Shown here piece by piece: positions 1-7,117 of a DNA stretch of 11,583 nucleotides. Numbering within the stretch: the stretch's first letter is position 1; the number at the start of each line of letters is the position of its first letter. Under the pieces are notes generated by a model. The model was not told the DNA's origin. It was given only the letters and a program-made list of their open reading frames with translations, and searched no databases. A program made the translations under genes and the position numbers. The DNA is from an uncultured Clostridia bacterium (GTDB taxonomy: Bacteria > Bacillota > Clostridia > Oscillospirales > Oscillospiraceae): positions 1-11,583 of the forward strand of contig CALCRH010000038.1 in the NCBI GenBank assembly GCA_937894515.1. The letters are read 5' to 3'.

Positions 1-1226
1 TCACCGGCATAAGCCTTGTTGCACCAGTCGGGGTCAGCCAAAACCGGCCGGCCCAACATAATCATATCAGCCTTGCCGTCACGCAGAGCCTTTTCCGCCA
101 AGTCAGGATAGCCCAACTTGCCAACAGCCACGATAGGAACCTCCACGCCCGCGTTGGACTTGATACCCCGGGCGGCAAAATACTCCTTGGCCACCTTGGC
201 TATATCCAGGAAGCACCCTGCAGGCATTCCGGCGGGGGGATGGGGCAGCCACCAGTTATCATAGCAGCCCAAATCCACATCGAACATATCCACACCGGCC
301 TTGACCAGATTCTCCATGTAGTTCAAGGTATCGCAAATCGACCGGCCGTTTTTGAAGTTTTTCAGACTCTTGACCGTATTCATACGGTCGCCATATGTTT
401 CCTCCAGCGCCAGAGACAGGTCAATGCGGTACATGATGGGATAATCCGGACCGGTCTTTTCGCGGATGGCCTTGATCAAATCCAAGCCAAAACGCTGCCA
501 GTCGGAATATTTACCTAATTTACGGCGGTTGAAGGCCGGAGAGGTAAGCTGATCCAGCAAGTAGCCTTCATGTCCGTGGAGATACACGCCGTCCAGCCCC
601 ATAACCTTGGCATCCACGGCGGCCTGCGCCGCATTTCGGATGATCTTGTCACACTCTAAATCTGTCAGAGGGCGGCAAGGTACATCAGGCAGATAGAAGT
701 TGGGATTCAAAGAAGCAGAGACCGGAAGCTGGAACTTGGTCAGCAGGCACTGAGGATTACCAACACGGCCCAAGCCGGGAGTGAGCTGAATGAAGATACG
801 GCTGCCGCGGGCATGAACGCCCTGTGCCAGATCGCGCCAACCCATGAGATTGGTTCGCGTACCGTCAATCCGGGGGAAATAAGAGTAGTTTCCCTTTTCC
901 GTGACGGAGGTGTCAATGTGATGGCTGATGGGGATGAGGCCTGTGGTCAAAAGACCGATGCCGCCCTCGGCTCTGGCGAAGAAGTATTGCAACATCTTGT
1001 CGTTGGGGCGACCTGTTTCCTCGGCCATCTGGCAGTTGCCCATAGGCGCCATGACCAAGCGGTTCTTCACCGTCAGTTTGTTGATCTGAATGGGAGAAAA
1101 CAACGAGGTGTAGGGGAACAGTTCCTTGGTCATGCGAGCAGTGCCGCCGGCGCGGTTTTCGCAGTCTGTGCGTACCCAGTTACCAAAGCTGTTCACAAGT
1201 TTTTGCACTAAAATGTCTTTCTTCAT
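1..1226 (-). CDS. Old yellow enzyme-family NADH:flavin oxidoreductase / 2-enoate reductase-type, partial (C-terminus off window)
   Basis: I translated this gene from the reverse complement. The first 408 codons are open and it runs off the left edge. After an unusual N-terminal stretch of about 40 residues the FMN-barrel start is clear (LFSPIQINKLTVKNRLVMAPM, residues 42-62). Further family marks are the catalytic-loop region HGHEGYLLDQ (217-226) followed by SPAFNRR, and the barrel end LGRPVLADPDWCNKA (391-405). In 2-enoate reductase, 2,4-dienoyl-CoA reductase and BaiCD/BaiH-type relatives, this point is followed by a [4Fe-4S] CxxCxxxC cluster and an FAD/NAD(P)H domain, which would lie outside the window. 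The expected role is reduction of an activated C=C bond using FMN in the cytoplasm. ATG at 1226 is preceded by GAGAGGGG about ten bases upstream. The gene is divergent from the HAD/BCR cluster, so joint regulation and a shared pathway are possible but inferred. The substrate (enoate, enoyl-CoA, steroid enone) cannot be decided. Confidence 0.9.
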   Translation of the reverse strand, partial: MKKDILVQKLVNSFGNWVRTDCENRAGGTARMTKELFPYTSLFSPIQINKLTVKNRLVMAPMGNCQMAEETGRPNDKMLQYFFARAEGGIGLLTTGLIPISHHIDTSVTEKGNYSYFPRIDGTRTNLMGWRDLAQGVHARGSRIFIQLTPGLGRVGNPQCLLTKFQLPVSASLNPNFYLPDVPCRPLTDLECDKIIRNAAQAAVDAKVMGLDGVYLHGHEGYLLDQLTSPAFNRRKLGKYSDWQRFGLDLIKAIREKTGPDYPIMYRIDLSLALEETYGDRMNTVKSLKNFKNGRSICDTLNYMENLVKAGVDMFDVDLGCYDNWWLPHPPAGMPAGCFLDIAKVAKEYFAARGIKSNAGVEVPIVAVGKLGYPDLAEKALRDGKADMIMLGRPVLADPDWCNKAYAG

Positions 1227-1286
1227 GATTCAGTATCCCCTCTCAAAATATTGTGTGATCTCTTTATGACAGTTTCCTACAAATAT

Positions 1287-1315
1287 AGAATATCATGGCA
1301 GCTTAAAATTAGCAA
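1287..1315 (-). promoter_or_regulatory. Candidate sigma-A promoter of the old yellow enzyme homologue
   Basis: Reading the minus strand, TTGCTA (1315-1310) and TATTCT (1292-1287) are separated by exactly 17 bases. This gives a predicted start near 1280 and a leader of about 55 bases before the ATG at 1226. Both boxes deviate from consensus (TTGACA/TATAAT), so this is a plausible but unproven promoter. Confidence 0.45.
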
Positions 1316-1358
1316 GAAAAATGCGAAAAAATTATTACCTTTTTGTTGCTTTTTGCCA

Positions 1359-1375
1359 AAGAATACTGTATTCTT
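1359..1375. promoter_or_regulatory. 17-bp palindrome, candidate operator between divergent genes
   Basis: AAGAATAC-T-GTATTCTT is a perfect 8-bp inverted repeat around a single central base. It lies in the 279-bp intergenic region between the old yellow enzyme homologue (minus) and the CooC-like gene (plus), upstream of the candidate minus promoter. Short arms with a one-base centre and no following T-run fit a dimeric repressor/activator site better than a terminator. A looser imperfect repeat (ATTCTG...CAGAAT, 1390-1412) follows. The cognate regulator is unknown. Confidence 0.4.
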
Positions 1376-1505
1376 ACAGGGGGTAGTTTATTCTGTCGAA
1401 AAATATCAGAATTTACTCCGCCAAACAAGGCCATTTTGCACGCATATATACAATTAAATTAGGATTGCAGGTCTTATCATCTTTCATGAAGTGTGCGGTA
1501 TAACT

Positions 1506-2273
1506 ATGTCAGATAAAACCAAAATTATTGCCGTTGCCGGAAAGGGCGGCGTAGGAAAAACCTCGCTGAGCGCTGCTTTTGTCCGCCTGTTGGCAGATGA
1601 ATACCCTGAAAAACGTATTTTGGCCATTGATGCCGATCCCGCAGTGGGACTGGCTACAGCGCTGGGGGTAAAGGTACAGGAAACCCTGGACGATATCCGT
1701 ATGGACATCATCCACTCCGTGGAAAACGGTGCTCCCAAGGAGGCTATGGAGCTCTTAGGAGAGGCGCGGTTCCGTATCTTTGACACCATGGTGGAGCTTC
1801 CCCGCTTTTCCTTTCTGGCCATTGGCCGGCCGGAAAGCGCCGGATGCTACTGTAAGGTCAACGCCTATCTCAAGGAGGTTATCAATCTGCTCAGTCAGGA
1901 CTTTGACTTTGTGGTCATTGACGGAGAGGCCGGTATCGAGCAGATCAACCGCCGGGTCATGGAAAAGGTAAGCCATCTGGTTTTGGTTTCGGATCCCAGC
2001 CGCAAGGGAACCCAGGTGGTCTCCGCCATCCGCAAGGTGGCTGACGAACTGGTAATGTATGAAAAGTGCGGTGCCGTAATCAACCGCATCACGGATGAAA
2101 GTCTGATTCCCTATATTCAAATGGATGGAACGGGAATTCTCAGTTACATTTCCGATGACCCCTCTCAGGCAGAAAACGATATCCGCGGACAGACTGTTTT
2201 TGCTCTGGCAGAGAGTTCTCCCCTACTGTACGGTGCCCGGGAAACTCTGAAAAAGTTGGGAATCTTGCCTTAG
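1506..2273 (+). CDS. CooC/AcsF-family nickel-insertion type P-loop ATPase
   Basis: This 255-residue protein belongs to the MinD/ParA-like SIMIBI NTPases. It has a deviant Walker A motif GKGGVGKTS (residues 12-20) with the signature lysine near its start, a switch I/A' motif DADPAVGL (42-49), and a switch II segment VIDGEAGIEQ (137-146) whose EAGIE is typical of CooC. It also carries a CYC motif (C114 and C116), equivalent to the CxC by which CooC binds nickel at the dimer interface. CooC and AcsF load nickel into CO dehydrogenase and acetyl-CoA synthase. No such complete enzyme is nearby, so the client here is unknown; the CdhC-like protein at 6362 is the obvious candidate. I chose ATG 1506 because homologues begin close to the KIIAVAGKGG strand. 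A GTG at 1491 would add five residues. Neither start has a convincing Shine-Dalgarno. It is the first gene of the plus-strand cluster, 54 bp before the small subunit gene. Confidence 0.88.
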   Translation: MSDKTKIIAVAGKGGVGKTSLSAAFVRLLADEYPEKRILAIDADPAVGLATALGVKVQETLDDIRMDIIHSVENGAPKEAMELLGEARFRIFDTMVELPRFSFLAIGRPESAGCYCKVNAYLKEVINLLSQDFDFVVIDGEAGIEQINRRVMEKVSHLVLVSDPSRKGTQVVSAIRKVADELVMYEKCGAVINRITDESLIPYIQMDGTGILSYISDDPSQAENDIRGQTVFALAESSPLLYGARETLKKLGILP

Positions 2274-2310
2274 GATCATAGTTATTTTTTAATTAAAATA
2301 AATTTTTTTA

Positions 2311-2330
2311 AAGAGAGGTGTGATAATTTG
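2311..2330 (+). promoter_or_regulatory. Ribosome binding site with TTG start codon
   Basis: AGAGAGGTG is followed by GATAAT and then TTG at 2328. The paralogue at 7683 begins with the same MRDLKHL stretch at an ordinary ATG, which fixes this TTG as the true start. The poor initiation codon may set the subunit level relative to the downstream gene. Confidence 0.7.
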
Positions 2331-3524
2331 AGAGACTTAAAGCATTTATTTTTCTTTGAAAATCTCCTTGAAAACGCCGACAACGAATTAGTAGAAAAAG
2401 AAAAAGCGAAAGGCGGTCTGGCCATTGGCTATACCTGCTTCCACATCCCCGAGGTTCTCCTGAATTTAGGAAGCTGCTTTTCCGTCCGTCTGCGGGCGCC
2501 TCGTACAGGCAGTGTAGACATCGCAACCTACTACATGTCCAACTACACCTGCGAATATGCCAGAGCTTTGGTGGAACGCGGCATTGAAGGCGGCTACAAC
2601 TTCCTGGACGGTTTGGCCGGCGTGGATGCCTGCTCCATGATGAACCGCTTTTATGAGCATTTTGAAATTCTCAAAATGAACGAAAAGCCAAATTTCTTCG
2701 TCACTCACACGGATATGCCTTATAAGATTGAGGACTATACCGTGCGCCAGTACGTCAAGCAGATGCAGATCCGTCTGTTGGATGTGATGAAGGCGAGTTA
2801 CGGCGTGGACGTGTCTGATGCCGCCATTCGCCAGGCGGTAGCCGAGCATAACGAGGTGTGCCGCATCCTCACAGAGATTGGTGAAATGCGTAAGGCGGAA
2901 AATCCCGTCATCACCGGCTACGAGTTCCACATTCTCAATCTGGTAAGCTACACCTGTCCCAAGGCACAGATCCTCCCCTATCTGCGTGAAACGTTGGATG
3001 AGCTGAAGACCCGCGTTCCCGATCCGAAGCCCTGGTATCGTGCCCGTGTTGCCGTGGTGGGCAGTGAGATCGACGACCCCGGTCTGATCCGCATGATCGA
3101 GGAAGCCGGCGCTATGGTGGTTGCCGACCGTTTTTGCTTCGGCTCCATCCCCGGTCGCGAGGTCATCGAGCTTACAGATGACGAGCCCGCTTTGGATCAA
3201 ATCTGCCGTCACTATATGGAGGTTTCCGAGTGTGCCCGGTACATCAGCGATGAGAAAGTCGCCCAGCGCCGTGCAACGGCGGATCGTCTGGCTCGGGAAT
3301 ACAAGGCCGACGGCATCATTTATGAACAGATGAAATACTGTGATTTCTGGGGATTTGAGCGTGCGCTGGTGAGTCACGTCATGTCCGAAGAAAAAGGCTG
3401 GCCAGTACTGAGTATCGACCGCCTGTACAACAACCGCACATCCGGCCAGCTCCGCACCCGCTTCCAAGCTTTTGTGGAGTCGCTGGAGATCAAGCGGATC
3501 CAAAAGATGGGAGGTGTCAAATGA
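2328..3524 (+). CDS. 2-hydroxyacyl-CoA dehydratase / benzoyl-CoA reductase family small subunit (BcrC/HgdB-like), module 1
   Basis: This 398-residue protein has the length of the HgdB/BcrC/HadC family. Family landmarks are GYTCFHIPEVLL (34-45, the C.(y).P.E element), VRLRAPR (53-59), NYTCEYAR (72-79), GGYNFLDG (88-95), a Cys at 102, MKYCDFWGFE (335-344), and the C-terminal GQLRTRFQAFVE (373-384). C75, C102 and C338 sit where this family ligates its [4Fe-4S] or double-cubane cluster. The protein should form a heterodimer with the product of the next gene, whose start overlaps this stop by four bases (ATGA). The reaction type is ATP-driven one-electron chemistry on a CoA-thioester-like substrate: either dehydration of a 2-hydroxyacyl-CoA or reduction of an aromatic/enoyl system. 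Sequence alone does not say which. It starts with TTG and is paralogous to the gene at 7683. Confidence 0.9.
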   Translation: MRDLKHLFFFENLLENADNELVEKEKAKGGLAIGYTCFHIPEVLLNLGSCFSVRLRAPRTGSVDIATYYMSNYTCEYARALVERGIEGGYNFLDGLAGVDACSMMNRFYEHFEILKMNEKPNFFVTHTDMPYKIEDYTVRQYVKQMQIRLLDVMKASYGVDVSDAAIRQAVAEHNEVCRILTEIGEMRKAENPVITGYEFHILNLVSYTCPKAQILPYLRETLDELKTRVPDPKPWYRARVAVVGSEIDDPGLIRMIEEAGAMVVADRFCFGSIPGREVIELTDDEPALDQICRHYMEVSECARYISDEKVAQRRATADRLAREYKADGIIYEQMKYCDFWGFERALVSHVMSEEKGWPVLSIDRLYNNRTSGQLRTRFQAFVESLEIKRIQKMGGVK

Positions 3525-5308
3525 TGGGCAAGATCAAATACCCCAATCCCAAGTTTTTCCGCGCCAAAGATCATATGGACTGGAAAAAGCAGGGTGAAAA
3601 CCTGAAGGAAGTAGGCGGCATCGTTCTTGAAATGCTCAAGGAAACCGACTGGAAAGCTTTCGGTCGGAACCGTCTCAGCGAGCTGAAGGACGACGGCAAG
3701 CGCATCATCCGGGAGGTCAAGACCATCAAGGATATGACGCCCAACGAACGCAAGGATCTGCTTCTAAACGGTGAAAAGCACCTGGGTTACCTTTACCGCA
3801 AGGGCGGCATGGCCACCGTACGCAGAGAATGGAAAGGCTTGGAAAGCACCGCCATTGACTTTGCCGAATGGCTAAAAATGTGGGGTCTGCTTCTGGGTAC
3901 GTTCTCGAAAGATCTGGTGCCTGCCCTGAACACCACGTTCTGGTACCGCTGGATGATCTCTTATATGTGCTGCGTGGGCTTCATGGATAAGAACACTCTG
4001 GGACAGCGCGGCAAGGCCTTGAAGATGTCCCACCTGATGATCTATGATATTTTCCGCTATGTGGCGGAAAATCTTGTGCTGATGGCCAAGGCTGACCGAA
4101 AGAACGGCAACAGCGAGGAACTGAACAAGAAGCTGGTGCTGGTGGACGAGATGACCATGGCACAGATCATGGCCGGTTTCCCCGACCTTATCGGTATTCC
4201 CTATCAGCTGATGCCTGTGTTCCTGGTCTCTGAGATCGACCAGCTCACCTGCGTGCCCTACATTGATGCGGTGGAGTCCTTCGGTCTGCCGGCAGACACC
4301 TGCCCTGTGCCGTCCTCCGAGTGCGGCGCACTGGTGCTGGATGCCCTGCCCCACATGGGCAGCTGCTTCATTTCTTCCTCTATGCCCTGCGATGGTTCGG
4401 TGATGGCATCCAGCTATATGTCCCGTCGTTTCCCTGACCTGCCGGTGTTCCATCTGACTTTCCCCGTCCGCTATGAATACGAGGAGACGGTGGCTGATGC
4501 CGCTGAGGACATCAAGGCCTGCATCCGGTTTATTGAAAAGCAGACCGGCGCCCGGTGGAGTTGGGATGCCTACTTCGCTGCCATGAAGCGTTTCAACGAA
4601 GAGACGAAATACGAGCTGGAAAAATGGGAAGTCAACAAGACCCCCTATCCGCAGATTATCGGCCCGTGCTATGAGCTGTTCCGCAAGTGGAACTATGAGA
4701 TGGACGGCGGCGCGGATCCCCGTGTGATGAAGACCTGCCGCAAGGTCAACAAGCTCATGCTTCAGGCATATGAAAAGCACGAGGAAGCCTGGGTGGGTAA
4801 GATGAAATACCGGGGCATCGTCTGGTCCTGTCCGGCTCACTACTATGCCAACTTCTCCAACTGGCTGGCTAACTGCTGGGGTGTGGATATTCTGGTGGAG
4901 ATGGAGTCGCTGAACTTCACCAAGCCCATGGAGACCGAAGATAAAGACAAGGCACTTATGGATCTGGCCCGCCTGTATGAACGCATGGTCATGCGCCGTC
5001 ACACCAACGGCGGCTACCACAACGTGGTGGATGAGCTGTGGCGCCAGTGTGAGGCATGGAATGTAGATCTCATTATCATGTATCAGAACGTAGCCTGCAA
5101 GAATATGGCAACTTTGCAGGGCATTTTGGATGATCAGTGCAGAGATAAGGGCTACCACATGATCTGGATCGAACATGATCTGATGGATCCGCGCACCGTG
5201 TCCCGCAAGACTATGCGTGATAAGGTCAACGAATATATGCGTACCGTGATGCACGCTGAGCCTGTGGATCCCACGCTGTGCGACTTCGATGATGAACTGT
5301 GTATGTAA
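3521..5308 (+). CDS. 2-hydroxyacyl-CoA dehydratase / benzoyl-CoA reductase family large subunit with N-terminal extension (BcrB/HgdA-like), module 1
   Basis: At 595 residues this is clearly longer than the usual 400-450 of BcrB/HgdA. The catalytic part contains PYIDAVESFGLPADTCP (246-262), SSMPCDGSV (286-294), IVWSCPAHYY (433-442), NCWGVD (451-456) and NVACKNM (523-529). C261, C290 and C526 are the likely iron-sulfur cluster ligands. The first ~200 residues are a charged, lysine-rich and then aromatic region with no domain I recognise; its element REWKGL (102-107) recurs in the paralogue at 8894. The C-terminal tail VMHAEPVDP.LCDFDDE is also shared with that paralogue. Translation is coupled to the small subunit by a 4-bp overlap, with GGAGG just before it; ATG 3524 is an alternative start. 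Together they should form the electron-accepting catalytic component served by the activase at 5368. The substrate is unknown. Confidence 0.87.
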   Translation: MMGKIKYPNPKFFRAKDHMDWKKQGENLKEVGGIVLEMLKETDWKAFGRNRLSELKDDGKRIIREVKTIKDMTPNERKDLLLNGEKHLGYLYRKGGMATVRREWKGLESTAIDFAEWLKMWGLLLGTFSKDLVPALNTTFWYRWMISYMCCVGFMDKNTLGQRGKALKMSHLMIYDIFRYVAENLVLMAKADRKNGNSEELNKKLVLVDEMTMAQIMAGFPDLIGIPYQLMPVFLVSEIDQLTCVPYIDAVESFGLPADTCPVPSSECGALVLDALPHMGSCFISSSMPCDGSVMASSYMSRRFPDLPVFHLTFPVRYEYEETVADAAEDIKACIRFIEKQTGARWSWDAYFAAMKRFNEETKYELEKWEVNKTPYPQIIGPCYELFRKWNYEMDGGADPRVMKTCRKVNKLMLQAYEKHEEAWVGKMKYRGIVWSCPAHYYANFSNWLANCWGVDILVEMESLNFTKPMETEDKDKALMDLARLYERMVMRRHTNGGYHNVVDELWRQCEAWNVDLIIMYQNVACKNMATLQGILDDQCRDKGYHMIWIEHDLMDPRTVSRKTMRDKVNEYMRTVMHAEPVDPTLCDFDDELCM

Positions 5309-5367
5309 ACACTTTGCTGTTATTCCGTCTAATATAAATATTAAGTAGAAATAAAAGGAGAAACAAT

Positions 5368-6162
5368 ATGAAATACTTTGGCGGTTGTGATGTCGGCTCC
5401 ACCTATACGAAAGCGGTCATTCTGGACGAAAATGGCAAGATTTGTGCCGATACCACTATCAAGAGCAAGATCAATTCTGAAGTCAGTGCCAAGCTCGCAA
5501 TGGAAGAAGTGCTGAACAAGATCGGTTTGAAATCTTCTGAGGAGCTGAGCTATCTCATTGGTACCGGTTACGGACGCAACAAGGTCCCCTTTGCCGATGA
5601 AAACATCTCCGAGATCTCCTGCCACGCCATGGGTGTCCATATCACCGATCCCAGCGTGAAGGCCATCATTGATATCGGCGGTCAGGATGTCAAGGGTATC
5701 AGTGTAGACACTGACGGCACGGTGAAGAACTTTGCCATGAACGATAAGTGCGCTGCCGGTACCGGCCGTTTCTATGAGGCTATGGCTCGCTCTTTCGAGA
5801 TGAGCTTGCCCGAGTTTTCCAACCTGAGCCTGACGGCCAAGAATGTCATTCCCATCACCGCACAGTGCACCGTGTTCGCAGAAAGCGAAGTCATTACGCT
5901 TGTGGGTGAAAACAAGCCCATGGACGAAATCGCGGCCGGTATCCAGATGGCCGTGGCCAAGCGCTGCTTCGTAATGGCAAAGAAGGCCGGTGCCGTTGAC
6001 AGCATCACTCTGACCGGCGGCTGCGCCAAAAACGCCGGCCTGAAGCAGGCTATTGAACGTGTGCTGAAGCTGAAGGTCATCGACCTGAAGACCGACCCGC
6101 AGCTTATGGGCGCCCTGGGTGCGGCAGAATATGCCCGCCAGAAAGGCCTTGCCAACGCCTGA
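5368..6162 (+). CDS. 2-hydroxyacyl-CoA dehydratase / benzoyl-CoA reductase activase, ASKHA ATPase (HgdC/FldI/BadG-like)
   Basis: This 264-residue protein has the usual length for a HgdC-type activator. It carries the ASKHA phosphate-1 loop GGCDVGSTYTKAVI (5-18), GTGYGRN (65-71), the phosphate-2/connect element DIGGQDVKGI (102-111), NDKCAAGTGRFYE (125-137), TAQCTVFAESEVI (164-176) and the adenosine motif LTGGCAKNAG (215-224). C128 and C167 match the two cysteines that each monomer of the activase dimer gives to a bridging [4Fe-4S] cluster. ATP hydrolysis opens the dimer and injects one low-potential electron into the catalytic component. It is the only activase in the window and lies between the two catalytic pairs, so it probably serves both; this is inference. 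A good AAAAGGAGAA site precedes the ATG. It sits 59 bp after the large subunit gene, in an AT-rich gap. Confidence 0.95.
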   Translation: MKYFGGCDVGSTYTKAVILDENGKICADTTIKSKINSEVSAKLAMEEVLNKIGLKSSEELSYLIGTGYGRNKVPFADENISEISCHAMGVHITDPSVKAIIDIGGQDVKGISVDTDGTVKNFAMNDKCAAGTGRFYEAMARSFEMSLPEFSNLSLTAKNVIPITAQCTVFAESEVITLVGENKPMDEIAAGIQMAVAKRCFVMAKKAGAVDSITLTGGCAKNAGLKQAIERVLKLKVIDLKTDPQLMGALGAAEYARQKGLANA

Positions 6163-6191
6163 CACTTTACTCATTCTGAAAGGAGATCGCT

Positions 6192-6359
6192 ATGTGCAAA
6201 CTCTGTAAGTTTTTGCTGAAACTGTTTTCCATTCTTACTGCCGTAGCCGGTGTGCTGTTTGTTATCTACTTTTGGAATCTGGATCAAAAGCTGCTGGGCT
6301 GGGCTTACACACAGGTGAACCGCATCTTTGACCGGAAAAAGACCGATATCAAATTCTAA
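6192..6359 (+). CDS. Small single-pass membrane protein, module 1 (55 aa)
   Basis: This short reading frame starts with ATG after AAAGGAGATCGCT, a strong ribosome binding site. It encodes MCKLCKFLLKLFSILTAVAG followed by VLFVIYFWNLDQK and a basic, amphipathic tail ending in KKTDIKF. Residues ~8-28 form one transmembrane helix preceded by a lysine-rich, cysteine-containing (CxxC) start, so it is probably N-in with the ~27-residue tail outside, or a membrane anchor with the opposite sense. The stop is two bases before the next start (6362), indicating translational coupling. A second small protein (10550) of the same architecture, sharing a [FY]F.[ND]LD.K element at the helix end, follows the other catalytic pair. 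This makes a structural or anchoring role in the complex likely. I know of no named family. Confidence 0.75.
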   Translation: MCKLCKFLLKLFSILTAVAGVLFVIYFWNLDQKLLGWAYTQVNRIFDRKKTDIKF

Positions 6360-6361
6360 GT

Positions 6362-7084
6362 ATGGAACTATATCATTCTGTTGTCCACCGCACAGAGGAG
6401 CTTTTAAGCTCCTCTGTCCCACGGCATTATCCCTATGACAGCAGCAAGGCGTGGAAGGATACCGGCGCTTTTTCGCTGGTCATGCTGCGGGATGCCGCCT
6501 ATGAGTTAGGCGGAAGCAGTAAACCCAGCGTGAATTTTACCTGCTGCACTACCAGTTCCGCGCTGGTGGAAAAAGACGAGATCCTTGTCATCGGCCCTGA
6601 TCTGCAGGAGATCCGGGAGGACAGTCCTTATGCGCGTTTGGCCTTTCTCCGTGTAGGAGACATCGAGAGCGATGATGACAATGACACGGAAACCGCTTTT
6701 CGCGCCATTCAGGACATGGACTTTGTGAAGTATCACGTGTTTCCCGAGGGCTATATGCTCCGCACCAGCAGCGAAAGCCACCGGGAACAGGTACGCATCA
6801 GTAAGGATGCCCTTTACCGCGGAATGAGCTTTGAGGCCATAGGCAATGATTTCATCCGGCAATACAAGAAGAACCCCAATGTTTTAGCCGTTAAGCTGTT
6901 GTTCATCACCGCCTCGGAGGTAAACTATGACGAGCTCGGCAAGCTGGCACAAAAGGTACATGACATTACCTTCGGGCTGAGCAAAATTTTAGAGGGGCTG
7001 CCTACCGACTGCGGAAACTGTCAGCTCAAGTCCGTCTGCGATGAGGTAGAAGGCATGAAAGAACTGCATTTCGGCAAAAAATAA
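6362..7084 (+). CDS. Acetyl-CoA synthase beta-subunit (CdhC/AcsB)-like fragment protein with C-terminal CxxCx5C
   Basis: This 240-residue protein has no obvious stand-alone family that I can name. It matches the pattern of the CdhC N-terminal/middle domains in order: ELGG (48-51), ILVIGPDLQEI (74-84; CdhC has V.IVGPDL.EM), REQVRISKDALYRG (141-154; CdhC has .VW.R.SK), FEAIGNDFIRQYKK (157-170) and VKLLFIT (177-183). CdhC then continues into the A-cluster domain with a CTLCQSFAPxxVC motif. Here the protein ends shortly after C217-x2-C220-x5-C226, so a metal or Fe-S site is possible, but the later CGC nickel motif is absent. It starts two bases after the microprotein stop with no Shine-Dalgarno of its own. 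Alongside a CooC-type ATPase and CooT, a nickel or CoA-thioester-related role is likely; catalysis of acetyl-CoA synthesis is not. The homology was judged by eye from remembered motifs. Confidence 0.68.
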   Translation: MELYHSVVHRTEELLSSSVPRHYPYDSSKAWKDTGAFSLVMLRDAAYELGGSSKPSVNFTCCTTSSALVEKDEILVIGPDLQEIREDSPYARLAFLRVGDIESDDDNDTETAFRAIQDMDFVKYHVFPEGYMLRTSSESHREQVRISKDALYRGMSFEAIGNDFIRQYKKNPNVLAVKLLFITASEVNYDELGKLAQKVHDITFGLSKILEGLPTDCGNCQLKSVCDEVEGMKELHFGKK

Positions 7085-7111
7085 AAAGCGCCCGCCCTTT
7101 CAGCGAACGCT
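7074..7111 (-). terminator. Rho-independent terminator of the CooT operon
   Basis: On the minus strand, just after the CooT stop, AGCGTTCGC and GCGGGCGCT form a 9-bp stem (two G-U pairs) around the 7-base loop TGAAAGG. It is followed by TTTTTATTTTTT, which overlaps the end of the convergent plus-strand gene. On the plus strand the G-U pairs become A-C mismatches and there is no strong T-run, so it should terminate mainly leftward transcription. Confidence 0.75.
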
Positions 7112-7117
7112 ATGTAT

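Noticed and set aside
240..1211. Plus-strand reading frames of 92 and 132 codons (240-518, 813-1211)
   Set aside because: They lie opposite the well-supported old yellow enzyme gene, show no family motif and are shadows of its codon bias.
1251..1457. 68-codon plus-strand frame in the divergent intergenic region
   Set aside because: No ribosome binding site, low-complexity AT-rich translation and overlap with the candidate promoter and palindrome; more likely regulatory DNA.
1506..2273. Reading the ATPase as a ParA/MinD partitioning protein or nitrogenase NifH
   Set aside because: The CYC motif and the EAGIE switch II match CooC; the NifH Fe-S cysteine pattern and a ParB partner are missing.
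2466..3503. Long minus-strand frame of 345 codons
   Set aside because: It is the antisense of the small subunit gene, His/Leu/Val-rich with no recognisable domain; the plus frame has clear family motifs.
3872..5254. Long minus-strand frame of 460 codons
   Set aside because: Antisense shadow of the large subunit gene created by GC-rich third positions; no start signal or motif.
2328..6162. Calling module 1 a specific enzyme such as lactoyl-CoA, phenyllactyl-CoA or benzoyl-CoA system
   Set aside because: No CoA transferase, CoA ligase or diagnostic substrate residues are visible, and the large subunits differ from characterised ones in length.
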